Assembly (NCBI RefSeq): GCF_000621445.1
Contig: NZ_JHYI01000006.1
Span: 62,001 to 126,000, forward strand
Direction: 5' to 3'
From: Alkalihalobacillus bogoriensis ATCC BAA-922
GTDB taxonomy: Bacteria > Bacillota > Bacilli > Bacillales > Bacillaceae_F
DNA length: 64,000 bases
Under the pieces are notes generated by a model. The model searched no databases, was not told where the DNA came from, and was given only the letters and a program-made list of their open reading frames with translations. Below, piece after piece: positions 6,071 to 16,661 of this stretch (position 1 is its first letter; every line of letters starts with the position of its first letter). The position numbers and the translations under genes were made by a program.

Positions 6071-7996
6071 TTATTTTTTCTTAATCTCTGCCACTTCTGT
6101 ATTAGCTGCAGCAAAACTTAAATCTTTTACTACCAATTGTTCAGTATCATCTAAGTTCGTAAAAACAATTGGAGTAATAATAGATGTTGCATTGTTTTGG
6201 ATAAACTCTAAGTCAAATCGTAGTAAAGATTGACCTTTTGTAATCGTTGCACCTTGTTCAACTAATGTTTCAAAGCCTTCTCCTTTTAAGTTGACCGTAT
6301 CAATTCCAACATGAATTAATATTTCTTTTCCAGTATCAGTTTCAATACCAAGTGCATGTTTTGTTGGGAAGATGTTGACAATTTTACCGTCAACAGGTGA
6401 AACAACTAAACCATCCTTTGGTTCAATCGCAAATCCATCTCCCATCATTTTGCTTGAAAACACTTGGTCAGGAACTGCTGAAATAGGAAGAAGTTTTCCT
6501 TCTAATGGTGCATGAATGGAAACCGTACCTGTACTAGAAGAAACTTCTTTTGTTTTTTCTGCTTTTTTCTCCACAGGCGGAGGTGTGTTTCCTTTTATAA
6601 TCGCTTGAATTTGTGTTTTTAATTGGTCAGAGCGAGGTCCAAATATTGCTTGGATATTATTCCCCATTTCTAACACACCACTTGCTCCAAGCTTTTTCAG
6701 CTTGTCTTTATTTACATCGCCAGGATGACGCACAGACACACGTAATCGAGTGATACAAGCATCTAGATTTGTTAAGTTTTCTTTTCCACCTAACGCTTGT
6801 AAAATTTCATATGGTAATTCATTTGTTGTGCCATCGCTTACTTCATCACTTTCATCTTCTGCATCTTCACGACCAGGTGTTTTCAAATTCCACTTTCGAA
6901 TCGCAAATCGGAATCCAAAATAATAAATAACCGCAAAGACGAGCCCGACCGGTATAATGAGCCAGGAGTTTGTCGATAAATTCCAATAAAGGACATAATC
7001 TATAAACCCACCAGAGAATGTAAACCCTGCCTTAACTCCTAATAAATCCATCACAACAAACGATAGTCCAGCAAATACGCAGTGAATTAAAAATAACACA
7101 GGAGCAACAAACAAAAAGGCAAATTCAATCGGCTCTGTAATCCCCGTTAAAAAGCTTGTTAGTGCAGCTGATGCCATAATTCCACCAACCATTTTTTTAC
7201 GCTCAGGTTTTGCCTCATGATAAATCGCTAATGCAGCAGCTGGAAGACCAAATAACATGAACGGGAATAACCCCGCCATAAATGTACCTGCTGTTGGGTC
7301 TCCTGCAAAGAAACGTGTCATATCCCCTCTTACACCTTCAAAGTTACCAAATTCAAACCAAAATGGCTGATAGAAAATATGGTGAAGACCAAATGGAATT
7401 AATGCACGTTGGGTAAAACCAAAAATAAACGCGGCAACCGTTGTTCCTGTTTCAGTTGCTAAATGGGAAAACCAATCAATCACACCTTGAATCGGTGGCC
7501 AAATATAAACAAATGCAATTCCTAGTAATACCGCTGTTGCCGCTGTAATAATCGGAACAAATCGTTTTCCAGCAAAGAAGCCCAAAAATTGGGGCAGCTC
7601 AATATTATAAAACCGCTTATATAATGCAGCAGCGACAAGCCCCATAATAATTCCACCAAACACTCCTGTTTGGAGCGTTTCAATTCCTAAAATATTGACA
7701 GTTTCTGCTCCTTGATAACCTGCCATAATCCCTAGTGTCGTATTCATGACAAGGAAGCCAATTACAGCCGCTAACCCTGCGACACCGTCTCCATCAGCAA
7801 GTCCAATCGCGACACCGATAGCAAATAATAGTGGTAAGTTATCAAAAACAACCCCACCTGCTTGTGCCATAATCGGAATATTTAAGACATTTTCATGTCC
7901 TAGTCCTAATAACAAACCAGCTGCAGGTAGTACCGAAACTGGAGTCATTAGCGCCCGACCGACACGTTGTAACACACCAAACGCTTTTTTAAACAT
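6071..7996 (-). CDS. ptsG: Glucose-specific PTS transporter, EIICBA
   Basis: A 641-residue glucose phosphotransferase permease that imports glucose across the membrane and phosphorylates it. Domains in order are membrane EIIC (about 1-375, many transmembrane helices, with GITEPIEFAFLFV near 285), EIIB (about 395-470, phospho-cysteine C414 in LDACITRL) and EIIA (about 480-635, phospho-histidine H562 in HVGIDTVNLKGEGF). The start MFKKAFGVLQRVGRALM is typical of PtsG, and AAGGAGG lies upstream. It follows glcT and a RAT/terminator, so GlcT antitermination probably controls it. In B. subtilis ptsG is followed by ptsHI; here those genes lie about 36 kb away. Confidence 0.95.
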   Translation of the reverse strand: MFKKAFGVLQRVGRALMTPVSVLPAAGLLLGLGHENVLNIPIMAQAGGVVFDNLPLLFAIGVAIGLADGDGVAGLAAVIGFLVMNTTLGIMAGYQGAETVNILGIETLQTGVFGGIIMGLVAAALYKRFYNIELPQFLGFFAGKRFVPIITAATAVLLGIAFVYIWPPIQGVIDWFSHLATETGTTVAAFIFGFTQRALIPFGLHHIFYQPFWFEFGNFEGVRGDMTRFFAGDPTAGTFMAGLFPFMLFGLPAAALAIYHEAKPERKKMVGGIMASAALTSFLTGITEPIEFAFLFVAPVLFLIHCVFAGLSFVVMDLLGVKAGFTFSGGFIDYVLYWNLSTNSWLIIPVGLVFAVIYYFGFRFAIRKWNLKTPGREDAEDESDEVSDGTTNELPYEILQALGGKENLTNLDACITRLRVSVRHPGDVNKDKLKKLGASGVLEMGNNIQAIFGPRSDQLKTQIQAIIKGNTPPPVEKKAEKTKEVSSSTGTVSIHAPLEGKLLPISAVPDQVFSSKMMGDGFAIEPKDGLVVSPVDGKIVNIFPTKHALGIETDTGKEILIHVGIDTVNLKGEGFETLVEQGATITKGQSLLRFDLEFIQNNATSIITPIVFTNLDDTEQLVVKDLSFAAANTEVAEIKKK

Positions 7997-8034
7997 ATAG
8001 ATTTCCTCCTTTTTTGTTGTGGAAATAAAAACAA

Positions 8035-8148
8035 TAAAAAAGACATGAGTGGATACGAAAAGTATGCATCAAAAACAAAAGGATTATGCCCTTTCGTTTA
8101 TGAGACGTACTTTTTTTCCTCTCATGCCTGCTTTACCAGTAACACGTA
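8035..8148 (-). promoter_or_regulatory. RAT antiterminator site and overlapping terminator of ptsG
   Basis: On the minus strand between glcT and ptsG lies ACGTGTTACTGGTAAAGCAG followed by GCATGAG, matching the ribonucleic antiterminator (RAT) of Bacillus ptsG. Its 3' half GGCATGAGAGG (8118-8128) can also pair with CCACTCATGTC (8042-8052), which is followed by TTTTTT. RAT and terminator are therefore mutually exclusive. The ~65 nt between the terminator arms contains a further small hairpin (ACGAAAGG / CCTTTTGT). Binding of the GlcT dimer is the known way this type of switch is opened. Confidence 0.9.
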
Positions 8149-8165
8149 AAAAAATGTACTTTATT

Positions 8166-8993
8166 TTATTGTTTTGATAATCGTTGCAAATGCATTGTTA
8201 AATAAACCGCTTCTGCTTCTGGAATCGTTTTCTTAATGGCTTTTTGCATGATTTTGATTAGTTTCCACGAAAGATTATAACAAATCGGATATTGTTCTTG
8301 CAATACTTTTGCTAAGGCGTTTTGATTTTCGTCATAACTTCCTTTTTCCACCCGATCAATTGCATCATGCAAATGTCGCACAAGTCGTAGATAATGAATG
8401 TCTTTACGGTCAATTTGTAACGATAAAGAAAGCTCAATCACTTCAATGAGAGTCGCAATAAGTTGAGTATGACGGTTTACTTCAGATAATGGCCTTCTTG
8501 TTAGAGCACTATGAATATGAAGGGCAATAAAACCAATTTCTCCTTCTGGAATGACAATACTCAATTTTTCGTTTAACCACTCTACGATTTCGGTTGCTAG
8601 TGCATACTCTTTTGGATACGCTAATTCCGTTTCAATTAAAAACGGATTGCTAATCCCAAGCCCTTGTTTCACCCTTTTTATCGCAAAATATAAATGGTCG
8701 GTTAAAGCAACATGGATATGTTCATGAACTTGTACCTGAAACCGCTTTTGAATTAATGTTGTCAGTTCATTCATCAAGCCAACAAAAGATTCATCAACAT
8801 ACGTTAATAGCTCTTTATATTGCTCTTGTTCTTTCTTATCTTTTAATACAAAAAACTTTTCTGCAACGTCGGATTCCACTTGCTCCCCTTGCTTTTTATT
8901 AAACCCAATCCCTTTCCCAATTAAAACAACTTCCTCATATTCAGGATGTTGGGCAATGACAACATTATTATTCAATGCTTTTTTGACTTTCAT
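8166..8993 (-). CDS. glcT: Transcription antiterminator GlcT (BglG/SacY family)
   Basis: A 275-residue RNA-binding antiterminator. The N-terminal CAT domain (about 1-58, NNNVVIAQHPEYEEVVLIGK) binds the RAT in nascent mRNA. PRD1 (about 70-170) has histidines in TDHLYFAIKR and GFIALHIHSAL, and PRD2 (about 175-275) has histidines in RHLHDAI and YLTMHLQRL. All expected phospho-acceptor histidines are present. It closely matches B. subtilis GlcT, where glucose-specific EII inhibits the protein by PRD phosphorylation. It is followed directly by the RAT and ptsG. The ATG at 8993 is used although AGGAGG is 11 nt away, because the nearer ATG runs into a stop after two codons. Confidence 0.94.
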   Translation of the reverse strand: MKVKKALNNNVVIAQHPEYEEVVLIGKGIGFNKKQGEQVESDVAEKFFVLKDKKEQEQYKELLTYVDESFVGLMNELTTLIQKRFQVQVHEHIHVALTDHLYFAIKRVKQGLGISNPFLIETELAYPKEYALATEIVEWLNEKLSIVIPEGEIGFIALHIHSALTRRPLSEVNRHTQLIATLIEVIELSLSLQIDRKDIHYLRLVRHLHDAIDRVEKGSYDENQNALAKVLQEQYPICYNLSWKLIKIMQKAIKKTIPEAEAVYLTMHLQRLSKQ

Positions 8994-9057
8994 GACATTC
9001 CGTTCCTCCTGCTAATCAAACCGCTTTCATCTTTTGCAAGTTTTCTTCCTTGTTCCT

Positions 9058-10341
9058 TTAGACAATTTTTGAAAATGCTATTTTTGCTGCAGCAATTGTG
9101 GCATCAATATCTGCTTCCGTATGTTTTGTTGATAAAAACATACCTTCAAATTGAGATGGTGGAAGTGAAATTCCTTGTGCAAGCATTTCTTTAAAGTAAG
9201 CCGCAAATAAATCAAGATTTGATGTTGAAGCTTCAGCAAAATTTGTGACTTTTTTATCAGTAAAGAAAAAGCCTACCATTGAACCCGCTAGATTAGTCGT
9301 ATGTGGAATCTCAAATTCTTTTGCTGCTTCTGATAACCCACTCGCTAATTTTTCTCCTAACTGACGAAACACTGTATAATCTTGTTCTGTCAGTTGAACC
9401 AGTGTTTCATATCCTGCCGTCATCGCTAATGGATTTCCTGACAGCGTACCCGCTTGATAGATTGGTCCACTTGGTGCAATTTGTTCCATGATTTCACGTT
9501 TTCCACCATAAGCACCAACAGGTAAGCCTCCGCCAATTACTTTTCCTAAACAAGTTAAATCGGGTGTGACACCAAAATGACCTTGTGCACAATGGTAATC
9601 GACACGAAACCCGGTCATAACTTCATCAAATATTAATAAGCTTCCATGTTTAGTTGTGATGTCTCGCAATTGTTGTAAAAAACCAGGTAATGGTGGCACA
9701 ACGCCCATATTCCCAGCAACTGGCTCAACGATAACTCCTGCAATATCATCCCCGAATTTATCAAATGCAAGTTCAATACTTTCGATATCATTATAAGGGA
9801 CAGTTAACGTGTTTTGAGCGACTGATTCTGGAACGCCTGGACTATCTGGTAAACCTAATGTAGCTACACCTGATCCCGCTTTAATAAGAAGTGAATCGCC
9901 ATGACCATGGTAACAACCTTCAAACTTCACAATTTTATTTCTTCCTGTATATCCTCTCGCTAATCGGAGTGCACTCATCGTTGCTTCCGTACCCGAATTG
10001 ACCATACGAACAACTTCAATGGACGGAACTCTGTCGATGACGAGCTCTGCTAATTTCGTTTCAAGCTCATTCGGCGCACCAAAGCTTGTCCCTAATTCTA
10101 CGGTTTTCTTTAGTTCTTCAACAACGCGGTCATCGGCATGTCCTAAAATGAGCGGACCCCATGATAAAACATAATCAATATATTCATTGCCATCAATGTC
10201 ATAAATTCTTGAGCCTTTTCCACGCTCCATAAAGATAGGGTCCATTTTCACTGATTTAAACGCACGAACAGGACTATTTACACCACCTGGCATGACCGGT
10301 TTTGCTTTTGCAAATGCTTGCTTTGAACGTTCCATCTTCAT
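9058..10341 (-). CDS. hemL: Glutamate-1-semialdehyde 2,1-aminomutase
   Basis: A 427-residue PLP enzyme that isomerises glutamate-1-semialdehyde to 5-aminolevulinate, the second step of the C5 haem route. The PLP lysine is K267 in [28 protein letters not shown] (about 115-130) and the mobile-loop region [16 protein letters not shown] are typical. It is the last gene of hemAXCDBL; the hemB stop is 1 nt upstream of its ATG, showing tight coupling. No clear terminator is visible in the short gap before glcT. Confidence 0.97.
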   Translation of the reverse strand: MKMERSKQAFAKAKPVMPGGVNSPVRAFKSVKMDPIFMERGKGSRIYDIDGNEYIDYVLSWGPLILGHADDRVVEELKKTVELGTSFGAPNELETKLAELVIDRVPSIEVVRMVNSGTEATMSALRLARGYTGRNKIVKFEGCYHGHGDSLLIKAGSGVATLGLPDSPGVPESVAQNTLTVPYNDIESIELAFDKFGDDIAGVIVEPVAGNMGVVPPLPGFLQQLRDITTKHGSLLIFDEVMTGFRVDYHCAQGHFGVTPDLTCLGKVIGGGLPVGAYGGKREIMEQIAPSGPIYQAGTLSGNPLAMTAGYETLVQLTEQDYTVFRQLGEKLASGLSEAAKEFEIPHTTNLAGSMVGFFFTDKKVTNFAEASTSNLDLFAAYFKEMLAQGISLPPSQFEGMFLSTKHTEADIDATIAAAKIAFSKIV

Positions 10342-10342
10342 T

Positions 10343-11341
10343 TTACTTCACCTCACTATGATTGTTAGAGCTAAGCCAACGTGCCACATCTTTTGCAAAA
10401 TACGTTAATATTAAATCAGCACCTGCACGCTTCATACTTGTCAACGTTTCAAGAACAACCTGTTTTTCATCAATCCATCCATTTTGGCTAGCCGCTTTAA
10501 TCATCGAGTATTCACCACTCACATTATAAGCAACGACCGGATAACCAGAAAAGTCCTTCACTTCACGAATGATATCTAAATAAGAAAGGGCTGGTTTTAC
10601 AATGAGGAAATCTGCGCCTTCTGCAATGTCAGACTCTGCTTCTCTTATTGCTTCTAACCGGTTGGCAGGATCCATTTGATATGTTTTTCTATCACCGAAT
10701 TTCGGTGAACTATGCGCAGCATCACGAAAAGGACCATAATAACTAGAAGAATATTTCACCGCATAGGACATAATCGGAACATCGACAAATCCCGCTTCAT
10801 CCAACCCATGACGAATCGCGGCTACAAACCCATCCATCATATTCGAAGGCGCAATAATATCAGCCCCTGCTTTGGCTTGAGAAACAGCGGTTTTCGCTAA
10901 TAAATCAAGAGTTGGATCATTTAAAACTTTGCCTTCTTCAATGACACCACAATGCCCATGGTCGGTAAATTGACATAAACAAGTGTCTGCAATAACTGTT
11001 AATTCCGGGTAAAATTCTTTAATTAAACGAATGGCTTCTTGCACAATACCGTGGTCATGGTACGCAGATGTCCCTACTTCGTCTTTATGATGCGGCACTC
11101 CGAATACAATGACTGCTTTAATTCCTAAATCAACCACTTCTGCCATTTCGGCTTTTACATAATCTAGAGAGAGTTGAAAAACACCTGGCATAGATGGAAT
11201 TTCATTTTTCGTTTGTTCTCCTTCAATGACAAAAAAAGGGTAAATTAAATCATCTGTATGTAATGTTGTTTCTCTTACCATTGCTCGAATCGATGATGAC
11301 TGTCGCAATCGACGGTGACGTGTAAAATATACATCTTTCAT
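10343..11341 (-). CDS. hemB: Delta-aminolevulinic acid dehydratase (porphobilinogen synthase)
   Basis: A 332-residue enzyme condensing two 5-aminolevulinate molecules into porphobilinogen. The zinc-type cysteines C121, C123 and C131 lie in [14 protein letters not shown]. The two active-site lysines are K196 ([16 protein letters not shown]) and K249 ([13 protein letters not shown]). Its start overlaps the hemD stop by 4 nt and its stop is 1 nt from hemL, so it is an internal gene of the hem operon. Confidence 0.97.
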   Translation of the reverse strand: MKDVYFTRHRRLRQSSSIRAMVRETTLHTDDLIYPFFVIEGEQTKNEIPSMPGVFQLSLDYVKAEMAEVVDLGIKAVIVFGVPHHKDEVGTSAYHDHGIVQEAIRLIKEFYPELTVIADTCLCQFTDHGHCGVIEEGKVLNDPTLDLLAKTAVSQAKAGADIIAPSNMMDGFVAAIRHGLDEAGFVDVPIMSYAVKYSSSYYGPFRDAAHSSPKFGDRKTYQMDPANRLEAIREAESDIAEGADFLIVKPALSYLDIIREVKDFSGYPVVAYNVSGEYSMIKAASQNGWIDEKQVVLETLTSMKRAGADLILTYFAKDVARWLSSNNHSEVK

Positions 11342-12117
11342 TTTTTTTCCTCCTCATAATACTGAAGTAGTGATTGCACTACCCCATCAATCGTATATGG
11401 TTTTGCGATTAGTGGATTTTCGATGCCATATTTTTGTAATGTTTTTGCTGTAATCGGACCAATACAGCAAAACAAAAGATGGTCTACCTTCACTTGTTTA
11501 TCGTGAAGGAGGGTAAAGAAATTTGTCACTGTTGATGAGCTTGTGAATGTCATCACATCTACAGTGTTAAGGATACGAAGCAATTCAGGTTTTGCCTCAT
11601 GATTTATCGTTGTTGAGTACACAACAATATCATCAACAGTACAGCCATACTTACGTAGCGATGTTGGAACAATGTCTCGCGCTAAGTTTCCTTTTGGAAA
11701 TAAAATACGGTGTTCCTTTTTTAACAACGGTATTAACTGAGTGACAAATGCTTCTGCAACAAACTCATCAGGCATAAAAGAAGGCTCAATAGCAAACTGC
11801 TGTACCGCTTCTTTCGTTTTTTCACCGACAACGGCTATTTTACCTTTGAATTTTAAATTTCTGTGACCCGTATGTACGTAAACCGCGTCCATAAAGAAAA
11901 CAACGGCATTTACACTTGTGAATACGATCCAATCATAGAAGTCAAGATGTTGAACCGCCGTCAGAACGGGGTTCATGTCATCTGCTTCTTTTATTTTTAT
12001 AAGTGGAACTTCAATAGCGATTCCACCATATTGTTTAATTTTTTCTGAAAAAACAGGAGCTTGGTCTTTTGACCTTGTCACCACTATTCGTTTATTGGAA
12101 AGTGGTAAATCTCCCAT
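11338..12117 (-). CDS. hemD: Uroporphyrinogen-III synthase
   Basis: A 259-residue HemD, which closes hydroxymethylbilane with inversion of ring D to give uroporphyrinogen III. Family sequences are very divergent; support comes from the start [19 protein letters not shown], the segment [14 protein letters not shown] (about 82-95), [11 protein letters not shown] (about 190-200) and [16 protein letters not shown] near 222. It overlaps hemC by 1 nt and hemB by 4 nt, so translation is probably coupled. Confidence 0.93.
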   Translation of the reverse strand: MGDLPLSNKRIVVTRSKDQAPVFSEKIKQYGGIAIEVPLIKIKEADDMNPVLTAVQHLDFYDWIVFTSVNAVVFFMDAVYVHTGHRNLKFKGKIAVVGEKTKEAVQQFAIEPSFMPDEFVAEAFVTQLIPLLKKEHRILFPKGNLARDIVPTSLRKYGCTVDDIVVYSTTINHEAKPELLRILNTVDVMTFTSSSTVTNFFTLLHDKQVKVDHLLFCCIGPITAKTLQKYGIENPLIAKPYTIDGVVQSLLQYYEEEKK

Positions 12118-13049
12118 TATTGGTCAAGCTCCCGTTTCACTTTATCAAGGATTTCTTTTGCACCTGCTTGTAATAAAGCGTCAGCCATCGCTTCTCCTAA
12201 TGCTACAGGGTTATCTCCTGTCATTGTTTCTTTTAAAATCACTTTCCCATCTGGAGAACCGACTAATGAAGTTAATTGAATTTGATTGTCTTCACTAATT
12301 GTACCGTAGCCAGCTATCGGAACTTGGCAGCCGCCTTCCATTCTGTGTAAAAATGTGCGTTCAGCTAAGACCGCTCTTGCTGTTTCTTCGTCATTTAAAT
12401 GTTGCAGCAAGTCAACTACTTCTTGATCGTCAGCACGACATTCAATTCCAAGAGCTCCTTGACCAACTGCCGGGACACAATCAGTTGGGTCAATATATTC
12501 GGTTACCGTTTCATCAGACCAGCCCATTCGTTCTAAACCAGCTGCAGCTAAAATAATCGCATCAAAGCCTTCTTCCTTTAACTTGCGAAGTCTTGTTTCA
12601 ATATTACCTCGAATCCACTGCACCTTTAAATCAGGACGCATTGCAAGCAACTGAGCTGAGCGTCGCAAACTACTCGTTCCGACAACTGAGCCTTCAGGTA
12701 ATTCGGCTAGTGGGATATGCCCATTAGAAATAAATGCATCTCTAGGGTCTACACGTTTCGTGACAGCACCTAACGTAAACCCCTCTTGTAGTTTTGAGGG
12801 AACATCTTTCATACTATGAACCGCAATATCAATTTCTTTATCTTGCATTGCTTGTTCGATTTCTTTTACAAATAAGCCTTTCCCTCCCACTTTTGATAAG
12901 GTAACGTCTAGTATTTTATCTCCCTTCGTTACGATTTTTTTAATTTCAAATTCGTACGGAAGCCCTGTTTGCTTTAACTGATCAATGACCCATTCTGTTT
13001 GTGTTAAGGCTAAACTACTTTTTCTTGAACCGATAACTATTTTTCGCAT
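12117..13049 (-). CDS. hemC: Porphobilinogen deaminase (hydroxymethylbilane synthase)
   Basis: A 310-residue enzyme that polymerises four porphobilinogens. C241 in [10 protein letters not shown] carries the dipyrromethane cofactor. Other family marks are [15 protein letters not shown] (7-21), AVHSMKDVP (77-85) and [14 protein letters not shown] (192-205). It lies between hemX (about 100 nt upstream) and hemD. The gap to hemX contains no obvious terminator, so it is likely read through from hemA. Confidence 0.97.
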   Translation of the reverse strand: MRKIVIGSRKSSLALTQTEWVIDQLKQTGLPYEFEIKKIVTKGDKILDVTLSKVGGKGLFVKEIEQAMQDKEIDIAVHSMKDVPSKLQEGFTLGAVTKRVDPRDAFISNGHIPLAELPEGSVVGTSSLRRSAQLLAMRPDLKVQWIRGNIETRLRKLKEEGFDAIILAAAGLERMGWSDETVTEYIDPTDCVPAVGQGALGIECRADDQEVVDLLQHLNDEETARAVLAERTFLHRMEGGCQVPIAGYGTISEDNQIQLTSLVGSPDGKVILKETMTGDNPVALGEAMADALLQAGAKEILDKVKRELDQ

Positions 13050-13151
13050 GAGAATCCTCCAATTTTTCCGTTTCCTTCACCAATTATAATGCAAATAAGC
13101 GATAGTTCAAAACAGAAGGCTTTTGTTACCATCATGTCCTATCGCTTATCA

Positions 13152-13970
13152 TTAATACCACAAATGAAAATTAGAAAAATTACTTGATAAGAAGTAATTA
13201 ATAAGCACTAGCAAAAACGCAGCAATATTTAAAAGAGCAATCGAATAGCCGCGATTTAGTTTTACGACACGTTGATATAAATAAACCCCATAAATAAACA
13301 AAACGATTAAAGAGCTAATGACTTTTGCATCTGTAAATGGCAATTCTCCTAGTTTTATGGAAGCCCATACAAACCCTAAAATAATGCCAATGACGAGAAT
13401 CGGAAATCCGATCATCGTTGTGACAAATGCCAATTTATCTAGCTTCGATAAGCTTCCAAACCGAAGAAGTCGTTTTCCCCACCTTTTTTGTTTCAGCATA
13501 TGATGCTGCATGACGTAAAGAAGGGAGAATGCAAAAGCAACCGTAAACAAAACATAGGATAAAAGAATAAAGATAACGTGGATAATTAACAACTCAGAAA
13601 TGAGAAGTTGTTCTAATTGTTCAGGCACATCTCCTGTTGGTGTAAACATCGAAAACGACATCATAATAAAACCAACGATATTTGTAAATAAAACGAGAAA
13701 ATCGACTCGAAAATACCAATTAATAAATAACGAAAGCGTAACCAATACCCAACCATAAAAAAATAACCCCTCGAATGGTGTAATTATCGGGAGACGGTTA
13801 AGTTCAATCATTCTAGCCATAAATATAACGGTTTGAAAGACCCAAACAATAGAAAGCAACCAGAAAGCCATACGATTGACCTTCCGGTTGTTTTGTATAA
13901 AATCAATGAAATACCCTAACAAACTCATACAATATAGGATAATTGTAATTAAATAAATGGTGTTAAACAC
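13152..13970 (-). CDS. hemX: HemX, CcsA-like integral membrane protein
   Basis: A 272-residue protein with about eight hydrophobic helices, of the cytochrome c assembly/CcsA-like family. In B. subtilis HemX lowers the amount of HemA (glutamyl-tRNA reductase), so it tunes haem synthesis. It sits directly after hemA (17 nt gap), as in B. subtilis. Tryptophan-rich motifs of true cytochrome-c assembly proteins are not evident, in line with a HemX rather than ResC role. Confidence 0.9.
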   Translation of the reverse strand: MFNTIYLITIILYCMSLLGYFIDFIQNNRKVNRMAFWLLSIVWVFQTVIFMARMIELNRLPIITPFEGLFFYGWVLVTLSLFINWYFRVDFLVLFTNIVGFIMMSFSMFTPTGDVPEQLEQLLISELLIIHVIFILLSYVLFTVAFAFSLLYVMQHHMLKQKRWGKRLLRFGSLSKLDKLAFVTTMIGFPILVIGIILGFVWASIKLGELPFTDAKVISSLIVLFIYGVYLYQRVVKLNRGYSIALLNIAAFLLVLINYFLSSNFSNFHLWY

Positions 13971-13987
13971 ATGTAATGACTCCTCTC

Positions 13988-15379
13988 TTAGGAGCGGACT
14001 ACTGCATTTTCTTGTTTTGCAAAAGATGCAAAATCCCTCTTACTCTTTTCCCATTCTAATTCAGCTTGCCTTGCTCGTTCTTTCTCACTTTCTTTTTGTT
14101 GCTGTAAAATAATTTCATCTTCTAACGCAAACATTTTTGTAAACAATTCTAATGATCGATCAGCATCTTCTTCAGCTGCTAGTTCCTTCACTCGTGTAAT
14201 CGGGTCACGCAATAATTGATTGACAATGCTTTTTGTATGTTTGCTTAAAACTTTCTTTTCTCGTTCTGTGAGATTTGGCAGTTTACGTTGAATGCTTTCC
14301 ATTGTTTCAGCTTGAATCGCTAATGCTTTTGTACGTAATGCAGAAATAATCGGAACAACACCAAGTGTATTTAACCAATTTTTAAACTCATCGATTTCTG
14401 CTTCTACCATTAGTTCGATTTTTTCGGCTTCTACTTGTCGTTCTGCTAAATTCGCTTGAACGATATTTTCTAAATCATCTATATCATATAAATAAATATC
14501 ATCAAATTCCGCTAGAGCTGGGTCTAAATCACGCGGAACAGCAATGTCCACCATAAAGAGTGGTCGACCTTTTCTTTTCTTCATTGCTGTTTTTGCCGTC
14601 TCTTTAGAAATTACATAATCACGTGAACCTGTTGAACTAATTAAAACATCAGCTTCTACTAATGTTTCAGTTAGCTGTTCCATTGGGCGTGCTTGGCCAA
14701 GAAAACGTTCTGCTAATTGAGCTGCTTTTTCTTCCGTACGGTTAATCACTGTTATTTTACTAGCTCCATTTGCATGTAGATGTTTAGCTGTTAATTCACT
14801 CATTTTACCAGCACCTAGTACAACAACATGCTTGTTCGAAAAATCACCAAATATATTTTTACCTAACTCCACAGCCGCATAACTTACTGATACTGCATTG
14901 TTGCCAATTTCAGTTTCAGAATGCGCACGTTTCGCTAGTGTTACCGCTTGTTTAAACAGTTGATTAAAAATCGTACCTGTTGCTTGATTTTGTTGGGCTA
15001 ATAAGAAGCTATCTTTAATTTGCCCTAATATTTGTGTTTCACCTAAAATCATCGAATCTAATCCACATGCAACACGGAATAAATGTTCGATCGCATGATG
15101 GTCTTCTTGTATCGTTAAGAACGGTGTAAACTCTTGGCGATCGAGTTGAAACCATTCAGATAAGAACAATTTAGTAAAATAGCGTCCAGTATGAAGCTGA
15201 TCAGCAACCACATAAATTTCGGTGCGATTACAGGTGGACACAATTGTACACTCAAGTATGCTTTTCATACTGCGAAGTTGCTGTAGCGCCTGTGGAAGTT
15301 CATTCTCTTGAAACGTAAACTTTTCACGAATTTCTACAGGGGCAGATTTATAGTTTAATCCCACGACTATGATGTGCAT
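13988..15379 (-). CDS. hemA: Glutamyl-tRNA reductase
   Basis: A 463-residue NADPH enzyme that reduces glutamyl-tRNA to glutamate-1-semialdehyde, the first and rate-setting step of the C5 pathway. The catalytic cysteine is C50 in [27 protein letters not shown] (about 110-128) and the NADPH-binding [16 protein letters not shown] (about 186) are present, followed by a C-terminal dimerisation domain with a long charged tail. It is the first gene of the hem operon, and a sigma-A-like promoter lies about 80 nt upstream. Confidence 0.97.
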   Translation of the reverse strand: MHIIVVGLNYKSAPVEIREKFTFQENELPQALQQLRSMKSILECTIVSTCNRTEIYVVADQLHTGRYFTKLFLSEWFQLDRQEFTPFLTIQEDHHAIEHLFRVACGLDSMILGETQILGQIKDSFLLAQQNQATGTIFNQLFKQAVTLAKRAHSETEIGNNAVSVSYAAVELGKNIFGDFSNKHVVVLGAGKMSELTAKHLHANGASKITVINRTEEKAAQLAERFLGQARPMEQLTETLVEADVLISSTGSRDYVISKETAKTAMKKRKGRPLFMVDIAVPRDLDPALAEFDDIYLYDIDDLENIVQANLAERQVEAEKIELMVEAEIDEFKNWLNTLGVVPIISALRTKALAIQAETMESIQRKLPNLTEREKKVLSKHTKSIVNQLLRDPITRVKELAAEEDADRSLELFTKMFALEDEIILQQQKESEKERARQAELEWEKSKRDFASFAKQENAVVRS

Positions 15380-15453
15380 TTGAATGTTTCACCCCCACTG
15401 TTTTAGGTCAGCTTTACTTTCAGCTTTTTAATTTCTTTACATAATCTTTCACT

Positions 15454-15481
15454 ATTATATCACGGTTTTATTTGAACACAA
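15454..15481 (-). promoter_or_regulatory. Candidate hemA promoter (sigma-A)
   Basis: On the minus strand TTGTGT (15476-15481) is followed after 16 nt by a perfect TATAAT (15454-15459), 75 nt upstream of the hemA ATG. The -35 is poor (4/6) but the -10 is exact. No PerR-like box was seen. Confidence 0.5.
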
Positions 15482-15611
15482 AAAAAAAGTGTGAACAGTT
15501 CTTGAATCCATATGATATTATATTTAATAGTTGATTTTTACCACCATAAAATTTCGTTTATGGATAGAGTTTCCCATCGCTCGGAAAAATATGAAAGGAG
15601 AAGGGAATAAA

Positions 15612-16088
15612 ATGAAACGACAAAGTGTTTTTCCAGGAATTTTATTTATTGGAGTCGGATTGTTTTTTCTCCTACACCAATTTAACATCCCATATGTTGA
15701 CCAATTAGTCAGGTGGCCTTCGATTCTTGTCATACTCGGCTTTGCTTTCTTACTGCAATCGTATATGAATAAAGATTATGGTTCTTTATTCCCCGGCACA
15801 CTATTACTTTTACTGGGCATACATTTTCATATGCTTTTCTTTTTATCAACATGGCCTTCCCATTGGTCAATGTATACTTGTATCGTTGGTTTATCCTTTT
15901 TACATGTATATGCAAAAACAAAAAAGGATGGTTTATTGCCAGGTATCATTTTACTCGTAATTTCTGCTTTAGGTTTTTTCTCTGGCGGTGTCGTTACGTG
16001 GTTCCAATCTATTACAGATATGTTGGAAAGATTTTGGCCACTTTTCCTTATCGCACTTGGAATATATTTATTGTTTAAGCGAAAATAA
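15612..16088 (+). CDS. Membrane protein with LiaI/LiaF-like (DUF5668) transmembrane region
   Basis: A 158-residue plus-strand protein starting MKRQSVFPGILFIGVGLFFL, with about four to six hydrophobic helices and the repeated pattern PGI/TLL-x-GxxF seen in LiaI-LiaF-like transmembrane domains. An upstream in-frame ATG at 15531 would add 27 residues, but the GGAGAAGGG site near 15598-15606 points to the ATG at 15612. It is divergent from hemA. LiaF-type proteins sense or modulate cell-envelope stress systems, but no kinase or regulator is next to it here, so its function is open. Confidence 0.75.
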   Translation: MKRQSVFPGILFIGVGLFFLLHQFNIPYVDQLVRWPSILVILGFAFLLQSYMNKDYGSLFPGTLLLLLGIHFHMLFFLSTWPSHWSMYTCIVGLSFLHVYAKTKKDGLLPGIILLVISALGFFSGGVVTWFQSITDMLERFWPLFLIALGIYLLFKRK

Positions 16089-16230
16089 AGTCTTTATGTG
16101 TATTCCCTATTTAGAATAATTCTAAACATGACTTTTGTCAATATCTAATAGACATCTCTTCACTGGCGTTGTAAATATATCCACAGGTTAAATCTTACCG
16201 ATCTTTTAGTTAGCACAAATAACATATCCG

Positions 16231-16350
16231 TTCCATTGCGCTACAGCCACTCGCGCTCGCTAAGGAGGTGGCGAGCCTCCTTAGCTAACGCCTGTGGGGT
16301 CTCGCCAATCCTCTCTTTCCCCCAGGAGTCGAGTGACTTTCGCTCCATTT
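16231..16350. repeat. Bacillus-type intergenic repeat (CCATTGCGCTACAGCCACTC family)
   Basis: The stretch from TTCCATTGCGCTACAGCCAC to GACTTTCGCTCCATTTCAC has higher GC than its surroundings. It contains the strong hairpin CTAAGGAGG (16260-16268) / CCTCCTTAG (16276-16284) and the segment TTTCCCCCAGGAGTCGAGTG. I recall similar sequences as dispersed intergenic repeats in many Bacillus-group genomes; within this window it occurs once. Confidence 0.6.
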
Positions 16351-16433
16351 CACTAGGTTTAATCACCATATTTCTAAGCAATTAATTTCAAATAAAAAAA
16401 GTCGAAGTTTGAAGAACACACTAGACAAATAAA

Positions 16434-16620
16434 AAAATTCTCCTACTGTAAAAGCAAAGCCAAACTTATCCGTGACCTTTACAATAAGGAGAATTTTATG
16501 GATAACAATATTTTATCAAATTAATCTACCCTAGTACTTTACGATTCCTTCGGACCTATTCTAAAGGTACTTAGGCTGATTTTTATAAAAACAAAACAAA
16601 CCTCACAAGGATGTAAAAAA
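16434..16620 (+). mobile_element. Possible decayed insertion sequence or MITE remnant
   Basis: A ~20-bp imperfect inverted repeat (AAAATTCTCCT at 16434 and AGGAGAATTTT ending at 16497, each with an adjoining TGTAAA/TTTACA) encloses about 22 nt. It is followed by ATGGATAACAATATTTTATC, a frame that stops after eight codons and may continue in another frame. This resembles the 5' leader and broken start of a transposase, but too little is left to name a family. Confidence 0.3.
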
Positions 16621-16661
16621 AGCTTAAATACTACCGATTCAACTTTTCGGCTCATTTTTGC

